From contig CAYGSD010000005.1 of assembly GCA_964352625.1 (NCBI GenBank), positions 62,001 through 126,000 of the forward strand: DNA of 64,000 nt, written 5' to 3'. The number at the start of each line of letters is the position of its first letter. The first letter of the stretch is position 1. The notes under the pieces are model-generated. The model was not told the DNA's origin. It searched no databases and worked only from the letters and a program-made list of their open reading frames with translations. Below, in pieces: positions 16,133 to 24,421 of this stretch. Source of the DNA: JAAEPI01 sp964352625. Lineage in GTDB: Bacteria; Bacteroidota; Bacteroidia; Cytophagales; Cyclobacteriaceae. The translations under genes were made by a program, and so were the position numbers.

Positions 16133-16672
16133 ATGTCGAACGCACGAATAGCAAATAGATACGCAAAACCATTGCTTGAGCTGGCACAAGAAGGAAAAGT
16201 TCTTGAGGAGGTAAAAGAGGACATGGCGGACTTTGCGAAACTATGCGAAGAGAACAGAGAGTTTCTGCTCATGCTGAGGAGCCCAATTATCCCTCACTTG
16301 AAGAAGGCAGAAATTTTGAAAAAGATATTTACAGGTAAGTCAAACAAGCTCACCCTTTCGGCATTCGATATCATTGCTCGAAAAAACAGAGAAAATCTCC
16401 TTCCGGAAATAGCCGCTGAGTTTGTATCAGAATACAACAAAGTGATGGGGCTTCAGAATGCAGTGGTAACCACCACTTTCGCCATTGATGCAGGAATGAG
16501 AAAGTCATTCGAGCAAATTGTGAAGGATGTGACTGGCAGCACGGCCATTCTTACGGAAAAAGTAGATCCCGAAATCATTGGTGGATATGTGCTCCGAATG
16601 GGAGACAAACAATTGGATCAGAGCATCAGCTCTGACCTGAAAGAAATCAAATTGAAATTCAATAAAAACTAA
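16133..16672 (+). CDS. atpH: F0F1 ATP synthase subunit delta
   Basis: 179-residue subunit linking the peripheral stalk to the alpha subunits (OSCP homologue). The N-terminal helical domain begins with the typical ARIANRYAKPLLELA. The C-terminal region carries VDPEIIGGYVLRMGDKQLDQSISSDLKEIK, the conserved delta-subunit tail. It is set between atpF and atpA at the expected place. Confidence 0.95.
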   Translation: MSNARIANRYAKPLLELAQEGKVLEEVKEDMADFAKLCEENREFLLMLRSPIIPHLKKAEILKKIFTGKSNKLTLSAFDIIARKNRENLLPEIAAEFVSEYNKVMGLQNAVVTTTFAIDAGMRKSFEQIVKDVTGSTAILTEKVDPEIIGGYVLRMGDKQLDQSISSDLKEIKLKFNKN

Positions 16673-16692
16673 GCCCAAAGGCGAATACGAAT

Positions 16693-18276
16693 ATGTCAAG
16701 TGTAAGACCAGATGAAGTTTCAGCGATACTTAGAGAGCAGCTCTCAAGCCATAAGACTGAAGCAGAACTAGAAGAAATTGGAACCGTCCTTCAGGTAGGT
16801 GATGGGGTAGCCCGAATCTACGGACTTACTAAGGCTCAAGCGGGTGAATTGCTTGAGTTTGAAAATGGATTGAGAGCATTGGTTCTTAACCTTGAAGAAG
16901 ATAATGTTGGAGCGGTACTCCTTGGAGACTCCAGCAGTGTGAAGGAAGGCGATACAGTGAAAACCACTGGTCTTATTGGATCGATCAAAGTAGGTGATGG
17001 CATGTGTGGAAGAGTTGTCGATACTCTTGGAATTCCAATCGATGGAAAAGGATCAATCACTGGTGATCTTTATGAAATGCCACTTGAGAGAAAGGCGCCT
17101 GGCGTAATCTATCGTCAGCCGGTATCAGAGCCTCTTCAAACCGGTATCAAGGCGATTGACTCTATGATTCCAATCGGAAGAGGTCAAAGGGAGCTCATTA
17201 TTGGTGACCGTCAGACTGGTAAAACCGCCGTGGCGATTGACACAATCATCAATCAAAAAGAATTTTACGATAGAGGTGAGACTGTTTACTGTATATATGT
17301 AGCGGTAGGACAAAAGGCTTCTACAGTTGCAGGAATCCAAGCTCAACTTGAGAAAGCTGGGGCAATGGATTATACGGTAATTGTAAACGCAGCTGCTTCT
17401 GATCCTGCTCCAATGCAATTCTTCGCGCCATTTACAGGTGCCGCGATAGGTGAGTACTTCAGAGACACAGGACGACCTGCCTTGGTGGTTTATGATGATC
17501 TTTCTAAGCAAGCAGTTTCTTACCGTGAGGTTTCTCTTCTACTTAGAAGACCTCCGGGACGTGAAGCCTATCCTGGTGACGTTTTCTACTTGCACTCAAG
17601 ACTTTTGGAGAGAGCAGCGAAGGTGATCAACGACGATGGCATTGCAGCTCAGATGAATGACCTTCCTGAGTCTCTTAAAGGAGTCGTAAAAGGAGGTGGT
17701 TCCTTAACGGCACTTCCAATTATCGAAACACAAGCTGGTGACGTTTCTGCTTACATCCCGACGAACGTAATCTCGATTACAGATGGTCAGATTTTCTTGG
17801 AAACTAACCTTTTCAACTCTGGTATTCGTCCGGCGATCAACGTGGGTATTTCTGTATCGCGTGTTGGGGGTTCTGCTCAGATCAAGTCAATGAAGAAGGT
17901 GGCAGGTACGTTGAAATTGGATCAGGCACAGTTCCGTGAACTAGAGGCTTTCGCCAAATTCGGTTCTGACCTTGACGCGTCTACTAAGAGAACAATTGAT
18001 AGAGGTCGTAGAAATCAGGAAATGCTAAAGCAACCTCAGTATTCTCCAGTATCAGTAGAAGACCAGGTAGCTATCATTTTCGCTTGTACTAAAGGTTTCT
18101 TGGACAAAGTTCCTGAGAACAAAGTGAAGGATTTTGAGAAAAATTATTTGTCAACTCTAAACGGAACTCACAGAGGCGTTTTGGATGATTTGAAAGCTGG
18201 AAAGCTTACAGACGAAGGAATGGCCACAATGAAGGAAGTTGCGATGGATTTGGCTAAACAATACGTGGAAGCATAA
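16693..18276 (+). CDS. atpA: F0F1 ATP synthase subunit alpha
   Basis: 527-residue alpha subunit of the F1 catalytic head. The P-loop is GDRQTGKT at residues 171-178, with the downstream markers YDDLSKQAVSYREVSLLLRRPPGREAYPGDVFYLHSRLLERAA and the C-terminal helical domain. It binds nucleotide without hydrolysing it; the catalytic beta subunit is not encoded here. The stop codon shares one base with the atpG start (TAATG). Confidence 0.97.
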   Translation: MSSVRPDEVSAILREQLSSHKTEAELEEIGTVLQVGDGVARIYGLTKAQAGELLEFENGLRALVLNLEEDNVGAVLLGDSSSVKEGDTVKTTGLIGSIKVGDGMCGRVVDTLGIPIDGKGSITGDLYEMPLERKAPGVIYRQPVSEPLQTGIKAIDSMIPIGRGQRELIIGDRQTGKTAVAIDTIINQKEFYDRGETVYCIYVAVGQKASTVAGIQAQLEKAGAMDYTVIVNAAASDPAPMQFFAPFTGAAIGEYFRDTGRPALVVYDDLSKQAVSYREVSLLLRRPPGREAYPGDVFYLHSRLLERAAKVINDDGIAAQMNDLPESLKGVVKGGGSLTALPIIETQAGDVSAYIPTNVISITDGQIFLETNLFNSGIRPAINVGISVSRVGGSAQIKSMKKVAGTLKLDQAQFRELEAFAKFGSDLDASTKRTIDRGRRNQEMLKQPQYSPVSVEDQVAIIFACTKGFLDKVPENKVKDFEKNYLSTLNGTHRGVLDDLKAGKLTDEGMATMKEVAMDLAKQYVEA

Positions 18277-19154
18277 TGGCGAACCTCAAAGAAGTAAAGA
18301 ACAGAATAGGATCGGTCACCTCGACGCAGCAGATCACTAAAGCCATGAAAATGGTGGCAGCTGCTAAGCTTCGACGTGCACAGGATGCTATTATGCAAAT
18401 GCGCCCGTACGCACAGAAACTTACTTCGATAATCAATAACGTTTCTGCCTCAGTGGATACAAGCTCGGTTTCTACACCGTATGCTACCCAACGAGAAATT
18501 AAGAATGTATTGATCGTGGTTGCTAGCTCGGACAGAGGATTGTGCGGAGGCTTCAATAGTAGCGCTTTTAAGCACGCTAAGGCTGTGATCGCTGAAAAGT
18601 ACATGGGACAAGAAGTCACTATAATGCCGATAGGGAAAAAGTCCTTGGAACATTTTAAGAAAAGAGGTTTCAAGACGGTGGATAATTTTTCGCATCTCTT
18701 TGGGAAGTTAACTTTCGATGGAGCTAGAGAAGCGGCGGAATTCGCCATGAATGGTTTCGTGAAAGGGGATTACGATCAGGTAGAGATTGTCTACAACGAA
18801 TTCAAGAATGTGGCGACTCAGATAGTGAGGAACGAGCATTTCCTACCAATCAAACAGGATGAATCATCCGAAGAGGTTTCGTCTGCTGACACTGATTATT
18901 TGATTGAGCCAAGCGAGGAGGAAATCTTTACTCAGTTGATTCCAAAATCATTGAAAATTCAGTTTTACAAAACATTGCTTGAATCAGGAGCTTCAGAGCA
19001 TGGGGCTCGAATGACAGCCATGGACAAGGCAACTGAAAATGCTGATGATTTATTGAAAGAGCTTAAACTGACTTACAACAGAACTCGTCAGGCAGCAATT
19101 ACTAAGGAAATCCTAGAAATCGTGGGGGGAGCGGAAGCTCTGGCTCAGGGATAA
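18276..19154 (+). CDS. atpG: F0F1 ATP synthase subunit gamma
   Basis: 292-residue rotor shaft of F1. The N-terminal helix (MANLKEVKNRIGSVTSTQQITKAMKMVAAAKLRRAQ, residues 1-36) and C-terminal helix (ARMTAMDKATENADDLLKELKLTYNRTRQAAITKEILEIVGGAEAL) are the conserved coiled coil. Between them is the Rossmann-like region with SDRGLCGGFNSS. It is the last ATP synthase gene here: atpD and atpC are absent, as is usual in Bacteroidota, where they lie at another locus. Confidence 0.97.
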   Translation: MANLKEVKNRIGSVTSTQQITKAMKMVAAAKLRRAQDAIMQMRPYAQKLTSIINNVSASVDTSSVSTPYATQREIKNVLIVVASSDRGLCGGFNSSAFKHAKAVIAEKYMGQEVTIMPIGKKSLEHFKKRGFKTVDNFSHLFGKLTFDGAREAAEFAMNGFVKGDYDQVEIVYNEFKNVATQIVRNEHFLPIKQDESSEEVSSADTDYLIEPSEEEIFTQLIPKSLKIQFYKTLLESGASEHGARMTAMDKATENADDLLKELKLTYNRTRQAAITKEILEIVGGAEALAQG

Positions 19155-19165
19155 AACCTTCGGGG

Positions 19166-19966
19166 ATGATGACCCGTGCGTACCGATATTTCAGATGGCT
19201 CTCGTTGGATGTAACAGCGGGAGCCATTGTTTTAATGATATTTTTCTGTCAGGAATTGGAGGTACGCTACTTCTGGCAGGAATACGTGGCTCTCGGAATT
19301 GCCGTTTGGCTCATTTACACACTCGACCATCTCAAAGATGTCAATCGGCTAATATACCCTGTCGCTGAACGAAGAAAATTTCATCGAGAGCATTTCAAAA
19401 CCCTGAAAATTGTTGCGCCAGTTGTTGCGCTAGTGGGCTTAGCATTATGCTGGTTTATTTCAGAAATCATCCTGCTACCAGGAATACTAGTGGCATCAGT
19501 TTCGGCATTCTATTTATTTGTCTCCAAGCGAATTGACTGGTTCAAAGAGTTCTGGGTGGCTATTACTTTTGCCGTTGGAGTATTGTTGGTTCCAATAGTC
19601 CGGTCCGAAATGGAAACCAGCACGTTTATCATCTTAGGTTCATTGATACTTCTAGCTCTTATCAATTTGATTCTGTTCTCTAACTTCGAAAAGGAACAAG
19701 ATGAAGACGAAGGGTTTCGCTCCTTTGCAAGTGTGATGGGGAGTAGACTGGTATTAGTCACTTTGATAATTTCATTCCTGCTACTTGGTCTCCTAATTGT
19801 CCTTTTATGGCAAGACATGGGCTCATTCCCATTGGTTGCTTTCTTTTCAGTAGCCGGCCTGCTTCATCTCTGCATTTGGAGAATTGCATGGTTTCAAGAA
19901 AAGGAGAGATACAGAATAGCAGGTGATGCGATCTTTCTATTGCCATTGATTTTTATTCTGGTTTAG
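19166..19966 (+). CDS. Polytopic membrane protein, UbiA-prenyltransferase-like (tentative)
   Basis: 266-residue protein with about eight hydrophobic helices. An acidic pair D54-xxx-D58 in IYTLDHLKD, at the end of the second helix, and an acidic loop after the sixth helix (NFEKEQDEDEG) occupy the places of the two Asp-rich Mg-diphosphate motifs of UbiA-type prenyltransferases. The motifs are degenerate (no NDxxDxxxD), so activity is uncertain. It starts 11 bases after atpG and its stop overlaps the next gene, a methyltransferase, by one base (TAGTG), suggesting the two act together, perhaps on a lipid or quinone. Confidence 0.5.
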   Translation: MMTRAYRYFRWLSLDVTAGAIVLMIFFCQELEVRYFWQEYVALGIAVWLIYTLDHLKDVNRLIYPVAERRKFHREHFKTLKIVAPVVALVGLALCWFISEIILLPGILVASVSAFYLFVSKRIDWFKEFWVAITFAVGVLLVPIVRSEMETSTFIILGSLILLALINLILFSNFEKEQDEDEGFRSFASVMGSRLVLVTLIISFLLLGLLIVLLWQDMGSFPLVAFFSVAGLLHLCIWRIAWFQEKERYRIAGDAIFLLPLIFILV

Positions 19967-20556
19967 TGTCCAATTTCAATTTCGTTGCGCCCTTTTATGA
20001 TGGCCTGGTGAAGTTGGTTTTTGGAAGAAAGCTTTGGAATGCCCAGAAGATTCACCTTCATTTGATAAGACCCGATGACCAAGTTTTAATAGTAGGCGGG
20101 GGGACTGGACGAATTCTTGAATGGCTTCCAAATTGTGAGGTGACATATCTCGAACAATCTTCAGAAATGCTCAAGCGTGCAAAGCATAGAGGAGGTGCTA
20201 ACTTTATTCAATCAGATTTCTTGAGTTGGCAGCCTAGCCAGAATTTTGATTGGGTCATTTGTCCTTTCTTTCTTGACTGTTTCGAGGAGAATGATTTGGA
20301 GAAATGCCTCGCTACGATAAATGAAATCTTGACTGCTGAAGGTCATCTCATCGTCACAGATTTCAAAATTTCCGAGCCTAGACATGGTTTGCTTGTCAAG
20401 TTGATGCTTGTGTTTTTCAGGTTAACAACACGATTGAAGACAAGGAAACTTTTGGATTTGAAATCATGGCTAGTAACCTATTTTAAGCCATTGAAACAGA
20501 CTACATTTTTGAATGGGCTCGTTTTTTCTGACCTTTATTCAGCGGTCAAAAAATAA
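19966..20556 (+). CDS. Class I SAM-dependent methyltransferase
   Basis: 196-residue protein with a Rossmann methyltransferase core. Motif I is VLIVGGGTGRILEWLP (about residues 40-55), the acidic residue after strand 2 is in TYLEQSSEML, and the motif IV position is FDWVICPFFLDCFEEND. The family methylates small molecules or lipids; the substrate is not visible. The start is a GTG overlapping the TAG of the upstream UbiA-like gene, so translation is probably coupled and the two may share a pathway. Confidence 0.8.
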   Translation: MSNFNFVAPFYDGLVKLVFGRKLWNAQKIHLHLIRPDDQVLIVGGGTGRILEWLPNCEVTYLEQSSEMLKRAKHRGGANFIQSDFLSWQPSQNFDWVICPFFLDCFEENDLEKCLATINEILTAEGHLIVTDFKISEPRHGLLVKLMLVFFRLTTRLKTRKLLDLKSWLVTYFKPLKQTTFLNGLVFSDLYSAVKK

Positions 20557-20568
20557 TTCCATCAAGAA

Positions 20569-20597
20569 GGAAACCTTTTGTCCCAACCTCTGTCTAT
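20569..20597 (+). promoter_or_regulatory. Candidate ECF-type autoregulatory promoter
   Basis: GGAAACC at 20569-20575 and GTCTAT at 20592-20597 are spaced by 16 bases. This resembles promoters read by ECF sigma factors (GGAAC-like -35, GTC-like -10). It lies 13 bases before the GTG start of the sigma factor gene, so positive autoregulation is plausible. Confidence 0.38.
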
Positions 20598-20610
20598 TAG
20601 AACGTAAGCA

Positions 20611-21168
20611 GTGAGCACCGACCAACAAAATATTCACAAGCATCTGATTGAGAGATGTCAGCAGGGCGATGGGAAAGCTCAGGAGCAGATTTATAAGCTG
20701 TACGCCGGGGCGATGTACAACATCTGCCGACGGTTCTTGGGCAATGAGGATGATGCAAAAGACATTTTGCAGGAGTCGTTCATGGATGTGTTTAGGAAGT
20801 TGCCTGACTTGCGAGAGATCAACTTCTTCAGTGCATGGATCAAGCGAATTGTAACAAACAATTGCATCAATGCCCTAAGAAAGAAGCGACTTGAGACAAG
20901 TGAGTTAGAGGAAAACTGGGATGTGGAGATTGAGGAGGAGGATGATTTCGATTATGATTCTTTCAGAATTGGACGAGTGAAGGAGTGTATTGAGATGCTA
21001 CCTGATGGATGCAAGACGGTTTTGTCTCTCTATGTTTTTGAGGGATATGATCACAAAGAAATTGGAGAAATATTGGCAATAAGTGAGTCGGCATCTAAGG
21101 CTCAGTATTGCAAGGCAAAGAGCCGAATTAGAAAATTATTAAATGAAAATGGAGCCAGATATGCGTGA
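20611..21168 (+). CDS. ECF-type RNA polymerase sigma factor
   Basis: 185-residue sigma-70-family factor with only regions 2 and 4. Region 2 covers about residues 20-90 (YKLYAGAMYNICRRFLGN, DILQESFMDVFRKL, SAWIKRIVTNNCINALRKKR). Region 4 covers about 125-180 (LPDGCKTVLSLYVFEGYDHKEIGEIL, then an HTH with KAQYCKAKSRIRKLL). The linker is very acidic (EIEEEDDFDYD). It starts with GTG. Its end overlaps a gene for a one-helix membrane protein that is a likely anti-sigma factor. Confidence 0.93.
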   Translation: MSTDQQNIHKHLIERCQQGDGKAQEQIYKLYAGAMYNICRRFLGNEDDAKDILQESFMDVFRKLPDLREINFFSAWIKRIVTNNCINALRKKRLETSELEENWDVEIEEEDDFDYDSFRIGRVKECIEMLPDGCKTVLSLYVFEGYDHKEIGEILAISESASKAQYCKAKSRIRKLLNENGARYA

Positions 21169-21646
21169 CAATTTCAAAAAATACATTGAGAATCAAAGTG
21201 AATCTTTTGAGCATTCCTTTGATGTAAACAGTGGCTGGGAGGATTTCCAAAAGAGAAATCCGACGAAGAAGAAAAGACCGATCATGATGATCGCAGCGTC
21301 TATTGCTCTACTCATATCTGTCGGGGTAGTATTCTTTCTCAATAGGAGCGAGCAACCACAAGAACTATCCGAATGGCAGGAGGTACAGCTTTTCTACCAG
21401 TCGCAAATTCAGGACATGACAAAGCTCGTGTCTGACATGACCGATGATGAGCAGATTTTATACGATTTGGAAGAAATGGATAAGGCATTTGCGGAGCTGA
21501 AAGCGGACTTAAAAGACGATGCTGCAAATGAAGAAGTGATCGAAGCGATGATGAATCACTATCGGTTGAAATTGAGGATACTAGAACAGATGTTAGAAGA
21601 AATTCGAGAAGAAGATGAAAGCAACAAAGATATATCTCTGCTGTAG
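21143..21646 (+). CDS. Putative anti-sigma factor (single-pass membrane protein)
   Basis: 167-residue protein with a roughly 44-residue polar N-terminus (GWEDFQKRNPTKKKR just before the membrane), one helix at about 46-64 (MMIAASIALLISVGVVFFL), and a Glu/Asp-rich helical, probably coiled-coil, periplasmic part. Gene order immediately after an ECF sigma factor, a 26-base overlap and this topology support an anti-sigma role. No zinc-binding anti-sigma HxxxCxxC motif is seen, so it is not a ZAS type. The ATG at 21161 is an alternative start with less overlap. Confidence 0.62.
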   Translation: MKMEPDMRDNFKKYIENQSESFEHSFDVNSGWEDFQKRNPTKKKRPIMMIAASIALLISVGVVFFLNRSEQPQELSEWQEVQLFYQSQIQDMTKLVSDMTDDEQILYDLEEMDKAFAELKADLKDDAANEEVIEAMMNHYRLKLRILEQMLEEIREEDESNKDISLL

Positions 21647-22736
21647 CCTGCTGCTTGCAGGGTTCGTGGGTAGTACGCAAGTGCGAATGGAGAAGGATTT
21701 CAATGAATCCTTCAACTTAAGTGCGGGGAACAAAGTGGAAATTGCCAACAAGTATGGCGAAGTGATTATCCGCACCTGGCAAGAAGACAGGGTACGTATT
21801 CAGGCGAAAGTAACAGCAAATGGTAGAAATCAGGAAACGGTAAATAAGACCATGAACCGCGTAGATATCCAAATGCGAAAAATAGGGCAGGTGGTAACAG
21901 TAAGCACCGAAATCGCTCGTGGAGGAGGAACATTCAACGAGCTGTTGGGCGATGTGGAGGATTACTCAAAAGCATTTTTTGGAAATCAGAAACTTACCGT
22001 AGACATGGAGGTTTGGCTTCCGGAAAATATTGACCTTACTATTGACAACAAGTACGGGGACATTTATCTCGGCTCTTTGCTAGGAGAAGTGGACATCACC
22101 TTAGCGCACGGCGATCTTACAGGAAACAGAGTAGAAGGCAGACTTGAAATGGAACATTCATTTGGCAAGTCCAATTTTGATTTTGTAAATCGAGGAAGGT
22201 TCACACTCCGAGGGGCTGAAATCACCATTGATGAGGGCACATCATTTAGCTTTCAAAGCAGCAGCTCGGAGATCAATCTCTATAACATCCACTACGTCAA
22301 GATTGATTCTCGCAATGACAAAATCAAGGCTGGAAACGTAAATGAGATTGTAGGTATGGGACGATTCACAGACTTGGAAGCAGAGCGCATCACCCGCAAT
22401 GTGGATTTGAAATTTGAATTTGGCGAAATTTGGCTGAGTCAGATAGAGCAGAAATTCCAAAGCATCAACCTCATTGGAAAGTCCACAGATTTTAACCTCG
22501 TGCTGAACCAAGCGTCTTACATTCAGTCGTCAATCAGAGGTGACGAAGACAAGATGATAGTGCCAAATAGTATGCTGTCTCTCACTCGTGATTTCAATGA
22601 AGAAGACGAAACAGTGAGGCTAACCGGCATGGTGGGGCCGACACAGGATTTTATTAGCAAATTGACCCTTGATGCGGATGGCGGTGACGTCATAATCTCA
22701 ATCAAGGAAACCCCAATTTTCACGGATCGTCGTTAG
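21615..22736 (+). CDS. Secreted DUF4097-like beta-structured protein
   Basis: 373-residue exported protein. It begins with a signal-like hydrophobic N-terminus (IYLCCSLLLAGFVGSTQ). The rest is a repetitive beta pattern reminiscent of DUF4097 (putative adhesin) proteins: NKVEIANKYGEVIIRTW, NIDLTIDNKYGDIYLGSL, EVDITLAHGDLTGN. The family is common beside sigma/anti-sigma genes in Bacteroidota and its biochemical role is unknown. It overlaps the anti-sigma gene by 32 bases, placing it in the same transcript. Confidence 0.72.
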   Translation: MKATKIYLCCSLLLAGFVGSTQVRMEKDFNESFNLSAGNKVEIANKYGEVIIRTWQEDRVRIQAKVTANGRNQETVNKTMNRVDIQMRKIGQVVTVSTEIARGGGTFNELLGDVEDYSKAFFGNQKLTVDMEVWLPENIDLTIDNKYGDIYLGSLLGEVDITLAHGDLTGNRVEGRLEMEHSFGKSNFDFVNRGRFTLRGAEITIDEGTSFSFQSSSSEINLYNIHYVKIDSRNDKIKAGNVNEIVGMGRFTDLEAERITRNVDLKFEFGEIWLSQIEQKFQSINLIGKSTDFNLVLNQASYIQSSIRGDEDKMIVPNSMLSLTRDFNEEDETVRLTGMVGPTQDFISKLTLDADGGDVIISIKETPIFTDRR

Positions 22737-22741
22737 AACCC

Positions 22742-23248
22742 ATGAATAGAATCGCGTTCTTTATATTCATCATGTTACCGGTCTGTCTTCTTGGACAGAC
22801 GGTGGAGCGAGCAGCAGGCTTACGGCTTGGTCACTCAGCTGGAGTTTCGTATAAAAAGTTCACTACGGAGAATGAAGCGTTTGATTTGCTATTGTCGGGC
22901 AGAAATGAGGGTACACAGTTTACGGCTCTGTATGAGTTTTACAAGCCCATGGAGGTGTCGTTCGATGAGAATTTCTACTTCTACTATGGAGTAGGAGGCC
23001 ACCTTGGATACGAGAAATACGATGACCTTAGGAAGGTACTCGTTAATGAAGACCCACTGGAATTCATTTTCGAGGAAAAGAATTATTTTGTAATGGGAGT
23101 GGACGTAATAGCAGGAGTAGAATACCGCTATCTCAGCGTGCCAATGACCATCGCATTTGAACTAAAACCCTATTTCAATTTTATAGGAATGAGATACACC
23201 CGCTCCCAGTTTTGGGATGCAGGTTTGTCCATCAAGTACGTTTTCTGA
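22742..23248 (+). CDS. Predicted outer-membrane beta-barrel protein (168 aa)
   Basis: Small exported protein with a signal peptide (residues 1-18, ending LLGQ). Alternating hydrophobic/polar strands with many aromatic residues follow (ENFYFYYGVGGHLGYEKY, YLSVPMTIAFELKPYFNFIGMRY), and the C-terminus ends in Phe (LSIKYVF), typical of BAM-dependent barrels. I do not recognise a named family. It is fifth-from-last base-tight with the upstream gene (five bases between) and belongs to the sigma-factor operon. Confidence 0.6.
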   Translation: MNRIAFFIFIMLPVCLLGQTVERAAGLRLGHSAGVSYKKFTTENEAFDLLLSGRNEGTQFTALYEFYKPMEVSFDENFYFYYGVGGHLGYEKYDDLRKVLVNEDPLEFIFEEKNYFVMGVDVIAGVEYRYLSVPMTIAFELKPYFNFIGMRYTRSQFWDAGLSIKYVF

Positions 23249-23259
23249 AATCACCAATT

Positions 23260-23904
23260 ATGAAAAGCATCATCACCACCTTGCTATTTCTAATGACCAC
23301 TACACTGTTCGCACAGAGGTACGTGGACACGTATGACCCGAAGAAAGAAGAGGTGAAATCTCTTTTGGGAAAGGGAAACGAGTTGAATGGTTTTGGAGGT
23401 ATTGACCTCAAAATCTCAGAATTAGCCGGAGAGCGTGGAATGATCACAGGTGGTTACGGGGGTGTTTTAGTGAACCGAAGATATTTAGTGGCAGTGGGTG
23501 GTTATGGCATTGCCACCAAAATAGAATTTGACGGATTGGTGGGAACGGTGGAAAAGCCACTGAATTTGCATGGCGGATATGGAGGCGTTATGGTTGGAGG
23601 AATGATCGGTTCCAAGGAGGTAATACACCTCATATTCCCTGTCTTTTTTGGGGCAGGACAAGTTGAAGTGTCAGACAAAAACTTCTTCCCAAACAACCCC
23701 AACGACGCAGAATTTACTATTGAAAGCTCTGCAATAATGGTTATCGAGCCTGGGGCACAATTAGAAGTAAACGTGACGGAGTATTTCAGATTCTCTGCCG
23801 GTATGAGCTACCGATATGTCACTGGTTCAGAGCTTGAAAATCTCTCTGATTCAGATTTATCAGGCTCGTCAATCATGATTTCTTTTCGCTTTGGGAGATT
23901 CTAG
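23260..23904 (+). CDS. Predicted outer-membrane protein (214 aa)
   Basis: Exported protein starting at ATG 23260 with a signal peptide (MKSIITTLLFLMTTTLFAQ). The mature part is glycine-rich with repeated strands (GGYGGVLVNRRYLVAVGGYG, HGGYGGVMVGGMIG) and ends in SIMISFRFGRF, a terminal aromatic consistent with a barrel. A longer reading from 23212 would run into the preceding gene and loses the signal peptide, so it is rejected. It is the last gene of the five-gene sigma-factor operon. Confidence 0.68.
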   Translation: MKSIITTLLFLMTTTLFAQRYVDTYDPKKEEVKSLLGKGNELNGFGGIDLKISELAGERGMITGGYGGVLVNRRYLVAVGGYGIATKIEFDGLVGTVEKPLNLHGGYGGVMVGGMIGSKEVIHLIFPVFFGAGQVEVSDKNFFPNNPNDAEFTIESSAIMVIEPGAQLEVNVTEYFRFSAGMSYRYVTGSELENLSDSDLSGSSIMISFRFGRF

Positions 23905-23931
23905 AATTGCTGAACTTGCTAACTAAAGCAC

Positions 23932-23994
23932 GTCACTTTGAGTGCAACGAAGAGTCTAAGTATGGTAACCTAATGCATCAAGCCTGAGGATGAC
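23932..23994. repeat. Imperfect palindromic intergenic repeat
   Basis: The left end GTCACTTTGAGTGCAACGAA and the reverse complement of the right end (GTCATCCTCAGGCTTGATG) are related, giving a 63-base imperfect palindrome with the AAGAGTCTAAG motif inside. The ends look like the GTCATnnTGAG...GAAGnnTCT elements scattered through many Bacteroidota genomes. Copy number cannot be judged from one window. Confidence 0.5.
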
Positions 23995-24200
23995 CTGTGA
24001 TAGTAGCATCATACCTTTTCCCGACTAATTCGGAGAATCTTCATGCTCTCAGGGGAAAATTATCCTTTGGACAAATTTCAATTCGTCACCAGTACAGAGT
24101 TCTTGCACCAAAGAGTAGAATTCACACTGAAAAACGACTTTGAGGCAGACGAGCATTGTCACCCCTGTGTTTTCCGATTGCTCTGTGGTTGAAAACAGCG

Positions 24201-24229
24201 AAAAAAAGAATCCCGTCATAGACGGGATT
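24201..24229 (-). terminator. Orphan hairpin with minus-strand U-run
   Basis: AATCCCGTC (24209-24217) pairs with GACGGGATT (24221-24229) around a three-base loop, and seven A residues (24201-24207) become a U-run on the minus strand. No minus-strand gene is present to the right, so it could be part of a repeat element or terminate antisense transcription. Confidence 0.45.
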
Positions 24230-24394
24230 TCATTCTGAAATAATATGAATATGAAGAGAATTCTCTCCAACCAACGGCGGTAATGTCCTGATGTTTAGCC
24301 ATTAACAGTATTTAACTATCCTTCATAGCTTTGATTTATTTGAGCGGTCTGGGTTTAATGTGGTAGGAGATTCAGCCATAATTCGTAACTAGTC

Positions 24395-24402
24395 TATCTT
24401 TG
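24395..24402 (+). promoter_or_regulatory. Candidate -7 element of the epimerase-CBS/aldolase/phosphatase operon
   Basis: TATCTTTG matches TANNTTTG exactly, 19 bases before the ATG at 24422. No clear -33 element is seen at standard spacing. It is the only good match in the upstream gap, so the three-gene operon probably starts here. Confidence 0.4.
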
Positions 24403-24421
24403 ACCCACATCAAGCTATTGC

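Larger units (their letters stand above)
23905..24421. other. Longest intergenic region (517 bases)
   Basis: No convincing coding sequence is seen. A minus-strand open frame at 24049-24270 lacks any recognisable motif and is judged spurious. The stretch holds a palindromic dispersed-type repeat (23932-23994), a hairpin with a T-run on the minus strand (24201-24229) and a candidate -7 promoter element for the downstream operon (24395-24402). Confidence 0.6.

Noticed and set aside
17125..17511. 128-residue minus-strand open frame
   Set aside because: Fully antisense to atpA; the atpA translation is conserved and unbroken here.
18254..18748. 164-residue minus-strand open frame
   Set aside because: Antisense to atpG and the atpA end; explained as a reading-frame shadow.
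24049..24270. Minus-strand open frame of 73 residues in the long intergenic region
   Set aside because: No family motif, unusual composition, contains a terminator-like hairpin within it, and no promoter or ribosome site was seen.
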